Origin: a virus
IMG/VR virus record: IMGVR_UViG_3300032236_001746
Location: 1 to 28,984 of that record
DNA length: 28,984 nt
Strand: one strand, 5' to 3'
Each line of letters begins with the position of its first letter. Position 1 is the first letter of the stretch. Of the stretch, positions 1 to 4,918 are shown in pieces. The notes under the pieces were generated by a model. It searched no databases. It was not told the DNA's origin and saw only the letters and a program-made list of their open reading frames with translations. A program made the translations under genes and the position numbers.

Positions 1-29
1 AGAAGAAGATAGAGATCACATCTATTAAT

Positions 30-119
30 AGAGAGTTACCCAAGTTGGTGAAGGGGGCAGTTTGCTAAATTGCTAGGTCGGGTTAAACTGGCGCGAGAGT
101 TCGAGCCTCTCACTCTCTG
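30..119 (+). tRNA. tRNA-Ser(GCT)
   Basis: A complete type II (long variable arm) tRNA can be folded by hand. The acceptor stem is 7 perfect pairs (30-36 with 112-118). The D stem is CCC/GGG (39-41 with 53-55). The anticodon stem is 57-61 with 69-73, with loop TTGCTAA and anticodon GCT at 64-66. A long variable arm covers 74-94. The T stem is GAGAG/CTCTC (95-99 with 107-111) around loop TTCGAGC. The anticodon and long variable arm fit serine (AGC/AGT codons). The discriminator is G119 and no CCA is encoded, so the host enzyme must add it. Phage tRNAs usually supplement host decoding during infection. Confidence 0.93.
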
Positions 120-126
120 CAAACAT

Positions 127-298
127 TGTATCGTGGTGAAATTGGACTGTCTCAGTTATGGTCCTGGCAAACACACCCACTCGTCTCGTGGGCGCGGATC
201 AAGAAATAGAAAAGTAATATGGGGTTGACCACCAGCTTGCAAGCGATTGTGTTACTTTCCGAATCTCCGCTTGAATGGTTCGAATCCTTCCGATACAG
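127..298 (+). ncRNA. tRNA-like RNA with a very long insert
   Basis: The ends form a perfect 7-bp acceptor-like stem (127-133 TGTATCG with 291-297 CGATACA). Next to the 3' strand is a T-arm-like hairpin with loop TTCGAAT (279-285). Its stem (273-278 with 286-290) pairs only if T276 is bulged. No normal D arm follows the 5' strand; instead 144-150 pairs with 158-164 around the 7-nt loop CTCAGTT, which would read as anticodon CAG (Leu) with U33 in place. About 108 nt separate this arm from the T arm and contain more helices: 176-180 with 188-192, 194-198 with 266-270, and 211-217 with 252-258. No CCA is encoded. It could be a degenerate or interrupted tRNA-Leu, or a new tRNA-like RNA. The pairings are seen in the sequence; the function is not known. 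Confidence 0.45.
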
Positions 299-307
299 CT
301 AAAATAA

Positions 308-319
308 TTATATTAAAAT
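308..319 (+). promoter_or_regulatory. Shared upstream element TTATATTAAAAT
   Basis: This exact 12-mer also occurs 8 nt before the ATG at 839, and a 10/12 match lies 7 nt before the ATG at 18036. Here it is 9 nt before the ATG at 329 and is followed by a fair Shine-Dalgarno sequence (AAAAGG). It may be a promoter -10/-7 element or a translation-enhancing AT-rich leader. Confidence 0.35.
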
Positions 320-328
320 GAAAAGGTA

Positions 329-790
329 ATGAAAAAATTTAGAACTCTCTATGGAACTCCAATTCCAGATGTGATTGAATACATCAGTGAGTACCTCGCA
401 ACAAGAGAGAATGTGGAAATTCTTATCGGATCTGATTCCCAATGTTATGGAAATAAAAAAACTATCTATGGGGTAGTAATAGCTCTTTACACAAAAGGTA
501 AAGGTGCACATGTGTTATGTACGCGTGAGTCTGAACCTATGGAAAGAAACACACCGAATAGATTGTTATCGGAAGTTTGGAAATCGATTGAAATTGCTGA
601 GTATCTAAAAGAAAATGGGTTACCTAAACCACAATGGATTGATATTGACTTAAATCCTGATCCAAAGTATAAATCAAATTTAGTGTTGAGACAAGCTGTT
701 GGTATGGTTGAAGGAATGGGTTATAAAGTTAGATATAAACATCTAGGCGCTTTAATGACTTATGCCGCAAATCATTTAGTTAGAATTTAA
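329..790 (+). CDS. YkuK/DUF458-like RNase H-fold protein
   Basis: This 153-aa protein matches the pattern of the YkuK (DUF458) family, which is predicted to adopt an RNase H-like fold. Near residue 34 is the acidic motif IGSDSQ, followed by a beta-rich stretch (YGVVIALYTKGKG). Near residues 104-108 is a second acidic motif, DIDLNPD, and the C-terminal end is helical. The spaced aspartates could bind metal ions as in RNase H. The family's substrate is not established; a nuclease role on RNA or RNA-DNA hybrids is inferred from the fold. The ATG at 329 is supported by AAAAGG 4 nt upstream. The gene follows the tRNA region in the same direction and may be co-transcribed with it. Confidence 0.72.
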   Translation: MKKFRTLYGTPIPDVIEYISEYLATRENVEILIGSDSQCYGNKKTIYGVVIALYTKGKGAHVLCTRESEPMERNTPNRLLSEVWKSIEIAEYLKENGLPKPQWIDIDLNPDPKYKSNLVLRQAVGMVEGMGYKVRYKHLGALMTYAANHLVRI

Positions 791-818
791 TTTTGTTTTT
801 TCAATTTTATTTTTTATA

Positions 819-830
819 TTATATTAAAAT
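819..830 (+). promoter_or_regulatory. Shared upstream element TTATATTAAAAT
   Basis: This is identical to the 12-mer at 308-319 and lies 8 nt before the ATG at 839. There is no Shine-Dalgarno sequence, as is usual in Bacteroidota. Confidence 0.35.
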
Positions 831-838
831 AACAAATT

Positions 839-1030
839 ATGAAATGTATTAGAAATAAGAAGACAGGCGACATTGTTAGAGTTGCTGATAAAACTGCTGA
901 TTCAATGGTAGGTATTACTTGGGAATTTGTATCAAAAGATGTTTGGAGAAAATCTCAAGGTTTAACTAAAGACGAAACTAAAGTTGCTGAGCAACCTGTT
1001 GAAAAGAAAAGTAAGAAAGAGAAAAAATAA
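839..1030 (+). CDS. Small protein with lysine-rich tail, unknown
   Basis: This 63-aa protein is not recognised. The first 40 residues look like a small folded domain (MKCIRNKKTGDIVRV start, with a central GITWEFVSKDVW). The last 20 or so are strongly charged and end in a lysine-rich tail (EKKSKKEKK), which suggests nucleic-acid contact or a flexible extension. It follows the YkuK-like gene in the same direction after a 48-nt gap that holds its own AT-rich element, and precedes a structured 3' region with an intrinsic terminator at 1112-1137. Confidence 0.7.
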   Translation: MKCIRNKKTGDIVRVADKTADSMVGITWEFVSKDVWRKSQGLTKDETKVAEQPVEKKSKKEKK

Positions 1031-1039
1031 AGATAGTTT

Positions 1040-1065
1040 CTTGGTTTGTATCATCCAAAACCAAG
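1040..1065 (+). other. Stem-loop in the 3' region of the 839 gene
   Basis: CTTGGTTT (1040-1047) pairs with AAACCAAG (1058-1065) in a perfect 8-bp stem with a 10-nt loop. It is followed by GC-richer sequence up to the terminator at 1112. The 1031-1137 interval is more structured than an ordinary spacer and could be a short RNA or a 3' UTR. A tRNA fold was tried and fails because no T arm is present. Confidence 0.4.
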
Positions 1066-1111
1066 TGGTGGAATCGAGGCTTAGTACGTTTTGTTTACCA
1101 GCCGACCCCGA

Positions 1112-1137
1112 GGACTAGTTAAAGCTAGTCCTTTTTT
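1112..1137 (+). terminator. Intrinsic terminator
   Basis: GGACTAG (1112-1118) pairs with CTAGTCC (1125-1131), followed by TTTTTT. It ends the plus-strand tRNA/YkuK/small-gene transcript. The stop codon of the convergent minus-strand gene (1125-1127) lies in its right arm. Confidence 0.85.
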
Positions 1138-1463
1138 ATTCGTAAATTTCCATCTGCTGGAGTAATTGGAACAATATCAGCACCGTCATTAAACGCCGCT
1201 TTGATTTCTAAAGATGTTTTCTTATAAACATTTTTCAAGAAATTGAAAATAGGTGTTGTCGCACTAGATGTGTTATGTGCTTTATAAACATTCGGATATA
1301 ACTCTTTTGGTGGATATATTGTATACACATTATTCTTTTGTTCAACTCTACAAGTTGTGTGTTTTTCAATCCACTTAATTAAATTAGTTAATTCCTTAGG
1401 ATTGTGTGGACCTAATTCATTTAACAATGTTTGATACTGAGATTCCGAAATAACTATTTTCAT
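1125..1463 (-). CDS. Probable internal head protein with targeting helix
   Basis: This 112-aa protein is not a recognised family. Its first 16 residues form an amphipathic helix, with IVISESQYQTLLNE leading to a possible cleavage site L14-N15-E16. The same kind of start is found on five other proteins in this window. In T4 such an N-terminal segment (capsid-targeting sequence) sends internal proteins into the prohead, where the protease cuts after [LI]-x-E. The mature part would be about 96 residues with several aromatic and basic positions (NVYTIYPPKELYPNVYK). The ATG sits 4 nt from a GATATTTATA box. The virion role is inferred; the shared N-terminal pattern is seen directly. Confidence 0.75.
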   Translation of the reverse strand: MKIVISESQYQTLLNELGPHNPKELTNLIKWIEKHTTCRVEQKNNVYTIYPPKELYPNVYKAHNTSSATTPIFNFLKNVYKKTSLEIKAAFNDGADIVPITPADGNLRIKKD

Positions 1464-1467
1464 AACA

Positions 1468-1477
1468 TATAAATATC
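1468..1477 (-). promoter_or_regulatory. TATTTAT box before the 1125-1463 gene
   Basis: On the minus strand this reads GATATTTATA, 4 nt before the ATG. It is one of about ten copies that lie in sense orientation upstream of genes in this window. It may be a phage promoter giving a nearly leaderless mRNA. Confidence 0.45.
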
Positions 1478-1513
1478 TTGTAATTTTCTTTTGGTATTAC
1501 AGTAAATTTTAAT

Positions 1514-1521
1514 TATATTTG
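1514..1521 (+). promoter_or_regulatory. Bacteroidota-type -7 box TATATTTG
   Basis: TATATTTG matches the Bacteroidota -7 consensus TAnnTTTG and lies 5 nt before the ATG of the metallophosphoesterase. If it is used, the mRNA would be leaderless or nearly so. No clear TTTG -33 box was identified. Confidence 0.45.
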
Positions 1522-1526
1522 TTACT

Positions 1527-2273
1527 ATGAGATTAGTATGTATATCAGATACCCACAGCATGCATCGCGAAATGTTACACGAATTACCAGAAGGTGATAT
1601 GTTAATACATTCTGGGGATATATCAAATAAGGGTGGTGAGAGAGACGTGACAGATTTTATTCATTGGCTTGAAGGGATAAAAGGATTTGATACTAAAATA
1701 TTCATATCTGGAAACCATGATTTTTGTTTTGAGAGAATTAGTTTACCTCACCATAAAAAGGAATACGATTGGTTACGTCATTTGATTGCACCAGAGAATT
1801 TATCTCAATCGGATATTGTTTATTTAGAGGACGAATCATTTACAATTGAAGATCCAGAATTTTCAAGACCAATTAAATTTTATGGTACACCTTGGCAACC
1901 TTGGTTTTATGATTGGGCTTTTAATCTACCAAGAATGGGTGATCAGTTAAGAGAAAAATGGAATATGATTCCAAATGATGTCGATGTATTGATAACACAT
2001 ACACCGCCAAATGGTATTAAAGATTATGTAATAAATTGGAGAGGAAATGAACATGTTGGTTGTGAGGTATTAAGAGCTAGATTAGAAGAAATAAGCCCAG
2101 CTGTGAATGTGTTTGGACATATCCATGAAGGATACGGTGTTTCTTATGTTAATAAAACAATGTTTGTAAATGCGTCGATTTGTACTGCTAGATACGAACC
2201 AATAAATAAACCTATCATTATTGATTTAACTGAAATTGATGGTGAAATAATTGCAACATATGTCGAAGAATAA
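1527..2273 (+). CDS. Calcineurin-like metallophosphoesterase
   Basis: This 248-aa protein carries all the motifs of the two-metal calcineurin-like phosphoesterase fold: D8-x-H10 in ISDTHS, G30-D31 in HSGDIS, GNHD at 62-65, H158 in LITHTPP, and GHIH at 197-200. The length and motif spacing are closest to the MPPED/UPF0046-type metallophosphatases common in Bacteroidota. It should hydrolyse a phosphomonoester or phosphodiester in the cytoplasm; the substrate cannot be told from sequence. Its 3' end overlaps the start of a glycosyltransferase gene by 14 nt, which suggests coupled translation. A link to nucleotide-sugar or glycan metabolism is possible but is only a context inference. Confidence 0.9.
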   Translation: MRLVCISDTHSMHREMLHELPEGDMLIHSGDISNKGGERDVTDFIHWLEGIKGFDTKIFISGNHDFCFERISLPHHKKEYDWLRHLIAPENLSQSDIVYLEDESFTIEDPEFSRPIKFYGTPWQPWFYDWAFNLPRMGDQLREKWNMIPNDVDVLITHTPPNGIKDYVINWRGNEHVGCEVLRARLEEISPAVNVFGHIHEGYGVSYVNKTMFVNASICTARYEPINKPIIIDLTEIDGEIIATYVEE

Positions 2274-2946
2274 CGAAGTAATAAGCGTGGTTATATCCAC
2301 AAGAAAAATTGATGATGAATATCTTAACCACGTTGAAAAGATGTTCTCACATCCTAATACTGAAATTTTAATTTATGAGAATGATGGTAGCCAATCATTA
2401 ACTGAAATTTACAATATTGGTTTAAGAGATTCTAAAAATGACATTGTTGTTTTCATGCATGATGATCTTATTTTGGAAACTCAAAATATGACACCTAAGA
2501 TTGTTAAATTATTTGATAAGCATCCTGATTATGGTATTATTGGTATTGCTGGTACGGATAAATTAGTAAGTGGTATGTGGTGGCAAAACCGTGAAAACAT
2601 GTTTGGTGTTGTTGGTCATATACATAATGGTAAAAGACACGTTAATCACTATTCTAAGGGCGTTTTTAACGATGTTCTTAAAAATGTGGTAATTGTGGAC
2701 GGTTTATTCTTTATGGTCCATAAAAAACGTATTAAAAAGAATTTCAACCAAGAGTTTGAGGGGTTCCATTTTTATGATATTTCTTTTTGTTTTGATAATT
2801 TTATGGAAGGTGTTAAAATTGGTGTTACAACCAAATTTTCAATAACACATAAATCAATTGGTATAACTAATAAAAAGTGGGAAAAGAATAAGTTATTTTT
2901 TGAGGCTTTATATTCACAATATTTACCACTAGAAGCTAAATCCTAG
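2260..2946 (+). CDS. GT-A type glycosyltransferase (GT2-like)
   Basis: This 228-aa protein has a GT-A start (ISVVISTRK), a central acidic triad FMHDD that fits the nucleotide-sugar and metal-binding DxD motif, and a later FHFYDISFCFD segment typical of glycosyltransferase-like family 2 proteins of the PF13712 type. The protein is short, with no membrane segment, so it is probably cytoplasmic. I chose the ATG at 2260 rather than the in-frame TTG at 2251. The gene overlaps the metallophosphoesterase. It is separate from the six-gene glycosyltransferase operon at 10.7-16.9 kb, making seven such genes in the window. Confidence 0.82.
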   Translation: MSKNNEVISVVISTRKIDDEYLNHVEKMFSHPNTEILIYENDGSQSLTEIYNIGLRDSKNDIVVFMHDDLILETQNMTPKIVKLFDKHPDYGIIGIAGTDKLVSGMWWQNRENMFGVVGHIHNGKRHVNHYSKGVFNDVLKNVVIVDGLFFMVHKKRIKKNFNQEFEGFHFYDISFCFDNFMEGVKIGVTTKFSITHKSIGITNKKWEKNKLFFEALYSQYLPLEAKS

Positions 2947-2972
2947 ACTTTAACTTTTAGTTGAATTAGGAT
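2940..2972 (+). other. Stem-loop spanning the glycosyltransferase stop codon
   Basis: ATCCTA (2940-2945) pairs with TAGGAT (2967-2972), and TTTAACT (2949-2955) pairs with AGTTGAA (2959-2965) around a TTT loop. No clean T-tract follows; instead the TATTTAT box of the next gene begins. It may be a weak terminator or an mRNA 3'-end stabiliser. Confidence 0.45.
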
Positions 2973-2981
2973 ATATTTATA
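2972..2981 (+). promoter_or_regulatory. TATTTAT box before the 2995 gene
   Basis: TATATTTATA is followed by TAAAAATA and lies 13 nt before the ATG. The stretch TATTTATATAAAAATA is identical to the one upstream of the ribbon-helix-helix gene (minus strand, around 17981). It is a candidate phage promoter. Confidence 0.45.
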
Positions 2982-2994
2982 TAAAAATACGTTT

Positions 2995-3249
2995 ATGAAA
3001 AAAATTATCGAATTAATTAAAAGTTTATTAGGTGGTGGATCAATTGCTGAAAAAGCTGCTGAATTAACACAACTTGAAACTGCTGTAGTTGAAGAGGTAA
3101 AAGAAGTTAAAACTAAAGTTGATACTGTTAAAGCTGAAGTTGCCGCTAAAGTTGCAGAAGTTGAAGCAAAGGTTGCTGAAGTAAAAGCTAAAGCTAAAAA
3201 ACCAGCTAAAAAAACTGCAGCAAAGAAAACAGCTAAAAAAGCTAAGTAA
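2995..3249 (+). CDS. Histone H1-like basic protein
   Basis: This 84-aa protein has three parts: a short amphipathic start (MKKIIELIKSLLGGGS), a heptad-like helical region rich in Ala, Glu and Val (residues 20-64, with repeats of the form KVAEVEAKVAEVKAK), and a tail dominated by Lys, Ala and Thr (PAKKTAAKKTAKKAK). The tail resembles bacterial and eukaryotic H1-type DNA-binding tails. It may bind phage DNA or be packaged with it; this is inference from composition. Low complexity means that similarity to other proteins can arise by chance. It has its own TATTTAT box and ends in a strong terminator. Confidence 0.75.
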   Translation: MKKIIELIKSLLGGGSIAEKAAELTQLETAVVEEVKEVKTKVDTVKAEVAAKVAEVEAKVAEVKAKAKKPAKKTAAKKTAKKAK

Positions 3250-3275
3250 TTAAATTAACACATATAGGTTATTAC

Positions 3276-3305
3276 GGGGTTAAATTTGTTTTTAACCCCT
3301 TTTTT
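3276..3305 (+). terminator. Intrinsic terminator
   Basis: GGGGTTAAA (3276-3284) pairs with TTTAACCCC (3291-3299), followed by TTTTTT. It separates the basic-protein gene from the tmRNA. Confidence 0.9.
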
Positions 3306-3308
3306 ATC

Positions 3309-3316
3309 TATATTTG
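3309..3316 (+). promoter_or_regulatory. Bacteroidota-type -7 box for the tmRNA
   Basis: TATATTTG fits TAnnTTTG and lies 11 nt before the predicted mature 5' end at 3328. A TTTG at about 3286-3289 is placed roughly where a -33 box would be. Host RNA polymerase could therefore transcribe the tmRNA early. Confidence 0.5.
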
Positions 3317-3327
3317 TAATATCATAT

Positions 3328-3734
3328 GGGGATGAAATTAGTATTGATTGACGACTGTATGGTAAATGGGCACGTAGTCAGATGTCATCTATGACTTTAA
3401 ACTATGGTGGTAAAAAACAAATGACAACGTTTATAACGTTATGGAAGCTTGTGGTTTAATCGCAACTTCTACTGTAGCTGTAGCCTAAGAGTAACACCTA
3501 CAAACGGGTCGGCGGACATATAACCTTGGAACAGAAGTCCTCACGGTGTAATACCACCCAAAGAGTGTTAAAGGTCTTGTTAGAGTAACTACCTAAAGTG
3601 AAACTCCCACAGTTATCGGTAATGATGGAAAAATAAGAACCGAATATTTGTCAGTTGTGAATAATTGAATAAACGTGTAGTCCATCTACGATATAACGGA
3701 CAAGACCGGAAGGCAGTATTCCGCATCTCCACCA
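3328..3734 (+). ncRNA. ssrA: Divergent tmRNA (transfer-messenger RNA)
   Basis: This 407-nt RNA has the tmRNA plan. The 5' GGGGATG (3328-3334) pairs with the 3' CATCTCC (3724-3730), followed by A and an encoded CCA. GATTGACGAC near the 5' end resembles the conserved tmRNA D-loop segment. A T-stem CGGAA/TTCCG (3707-3711 with 3719-3723) lies beside the acceptor. A tag reading frame begins about 96 nt in, at GAC 3423, and ends ...LIATSTVAVA then TAA at 3486-3488; E. coli resumes at nt 90. tmRNA rescues stalled ribosomes with SmpB and marks products for proteolysis. Oddities are a T-loop GGCAGTA without the usual TTC, and a long tag ending V-A instead of A-A. Promoter and terminator flank it. Confidence 0.85.
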
Positions 3735-3736
3735 AA

Positions 3737-3758
3737 GGGTCCATTAGGACCCTTTTTT
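3737..3758 (+). terminator. Intrinsic terminator of the tmRNA
   Basis: GGGTCC (3737-3742), loop ATTA and GGACCC (3747-3752) are followed by TTTTTT. It starts 2 nt after the encoded CCA. The stop codon of the convergent HNH gene lies inside the hairpin. Confidence 0.92.
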
Positions 3759-4286
3759 ATTTTTAATTATTATATTAATTAATTCATTAACCATATCATC
3801 CGTCATTGTGTTTTTCATCCAATTCATTGCTCTTGATACCCATCTAATATTTCCTTTAACGTATCCTTTAGAATTATCTATTCTATCCAATGATGCTGCA
3901 TATATTGGATTTTTTTCGATTTTTGTGTGAGATGAAAGAATTAATTTAACACCACTAAATTCACAAATACCATTTTGTAATTCCCATTGTTCTTTTAAAT
4001 CATCGATAGAAACATCAATAATTTGATTTCTTTTTTTAATATTCCTAAAATGATATCTATAAATTGTATATTCATCACCAAGTCTTTTATAACCTAACTT
4101 TGATAAATCAACTCTTTTTTCACCAAAATTTTTAAGATTATTTTTACCTACACAACTTCTTGAACAAAAATTTGGTCTATTTAATTTTTCATTCCTACGA
4201 ATTTCAGTAAGTGGTTTTTCAAATTCTACACCACAATTTTTACAAAAAGTCATACCCAATTTATAATGTTGTTTTTTCTTTTCCAT
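3744..4286 (-). CDS. HNH endonuclease with zinc ribbon
   Basis: This 180-aa protein has an N-terminal zinc-binding module (C15-x2-C18 and C41-x3-C45) and a C-terminal HNH-type core. In the core, C108 and S-G precede the pattern DRID (134-137), GYVKGN (141-146), W149-V and N155, as in free-standing phage HNH nucleases. It should make double-strand or nick cuts in DNA and may be a homing endonuclease that spreads its own gene. It lies convergent to the tmRNA and its stop codon is in the tmRNA terminator, so insertion beside an RNA gene is plausible. The ATG lies 4 nt from a GATATTTATT box. Confidence 0.85.
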   Translation of the reverse strand: MEKKKQHYKLGMTFCKNCGVEFEKPLTEIRRNEKLNRPNFCSRSCVGKNNLKNFGEKRVDLSKLGYKRLGDEYTIYRYHFRNIKKRNQIIDVSIDDLKEQWELQNGICEFSGVKLILSSHTKIEKNPIYAASLDRIDNSKGYVKGNIRWVSRAMNWMKNTMTDDMVNELINIIIKNKKGS

Positions 4287-4290
4287 ATAT

Positions 4291-4300
4291 AATAAATATC
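4291..4300 (-). promoter_or_regulatory. TATTTAT box before the HNH gene
   Basis: On the minus strand this reads GATATTTATT, 4 nt before the ATG at 4286. The distance is the same as in the 1125-1463 gene and the 94-aa gene. Confidence 0.45.
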
Positions 4301-4427
4301 ATGGAGATGGTGAAAAAACATGGAGATGGGAAATTTATTCAGTTAAATCTTACTATTTATAAACGTACGTACAAAGAAAATGTTGATGATCACAACATTT
4401 GATAAACGACAACAAAACCCAAAAACG

Positions 4428-4718
4428 ATGGCAACAAGAGAAATCTTTGTGACATCCGTCAATGGTAATGACGTTAAAGTCCGTGACTTACATAACTTAA
4501 GAAGATTAGTAAGTCATCTTAACAGATTTGGGGCTAATATTGGAAACGATTTTGTTTCTCAAACTATTACAAACAATCCGAACGGAACTGTTACACTATC
4601 ATTATCTACGGTATCACAAAACTACGTTTTCACCTTTACTAAACGAACTGAGACATTTACACCTCAGCAACGTGTAGCAGGTCAAAGACGTGGCCCAGGT
4701 GGTCCAAGAAGACCATAA
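4428..4718 (+). CDS. Small basic protein, unknown
   Basis: This 96-aa protein is not recognised. It starts MATREIFVTSVNGNDVKV, alternates strand-like and polar segments (GTVTLSLSTVSQNYVFTFTKR), and ends in a basic, proline- and glycine-rich tail (GQRRGPGGPRRP). The tail suggests nucleic-acid binding or flexibility. An in-frame ATG at 4380 exists, but the ATG at 4428 gives a cleaner start with an A-rich leader. A CTATTTATA box lies at 4352-4361. A strong terminator follows 8 nt after the stop. Confidence 0.7.
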   Translation: MATREIFVTSVNGNDVKVRDLHNLRRLVSHLNRFGANIGNDFVSQTITNNPNGTVTLSLSTVSQNYVFTFTKRTETFTPQQRVAGQRRGPGGPRRP

Positions 4719-4726
4719 AAAAATGA

Positions 4727-4749
4727 CCCCGAGAAATCGGGGTTTTTTT
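4727..4749 (+). terminator. Intrinsic terminator
   Basis: CCCCGA (4727-4732), loop GAAA and TCGGGG (4737-4742) are followed by seven T. Confidence 0.92.
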
Positions 4750-4804
4750 ATATCTAATTGAATATAATTTTATTTAAATTGTTGATTTTATATCTAAAAA
4801 CGTA

Positions 4805-4831
4805 TAAAAACAACAAAGAGGCTTGCGCCTC
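4805..4831 (-). terminator. Intrinsic terminator of the three-gene virion operon
   Basis: On the minus strand, GAGGC-GCAA-GCCTC (4831-4818) is followed by TTTGTTGTTTTTA. It lies about 90 nt past the stop codon of the 842-aa gene. Confidence 0.8.
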
Positions 4832-4862
4832 AATGTCGAGATTTAGAATACCTCCTTTTCGT

Positions 4863-4909
4863 TTTACAGAGTTATCATTTAACGGCGACCAACCGCCAAA
4901 CTCTGTAAA
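4863..4909 (-). repeat. Nested inverted repeat after the 842-aa gene
   Basis: TTTACAGAGTT (4863-4873) and AACTCTGTAAA (4899-4909) are perfect 11-bp inverted repeats. Inside them GGCG (4884-4887) pairs with CGCC (4894-4897) around ACCAAC. It is a strong stem-loop in the 3' UTR, ahead of the terminator. It could protect the mRNA 3' end or be a protein-binding site. Confidence 0.7.
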
Positions 4910-4918
4910 TAAATATGT

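Noticed and set aside
2251-2259. TTG start for the glycosyltransferase
   Set aside because: An ATG three codons later gives the normal GT-A start and still overlaps the upstream gene.
3328-3734. Reading the tmRNA region as a small gene
   Set aside because: All frames are short and broken; the acceptor pairing, encoded CCA and terminator fit tmRNA much better.
4301-4402. A 33-codon frame with a near-perfect repeat CATGGAGATGG at 4299 and 4319
   Set aside because: It is too short, has no clear leader on the plus strand and overlaps the promoter region of the HNH gene; the repeat is only 11 bp. A leader peptide cannot be excluded.
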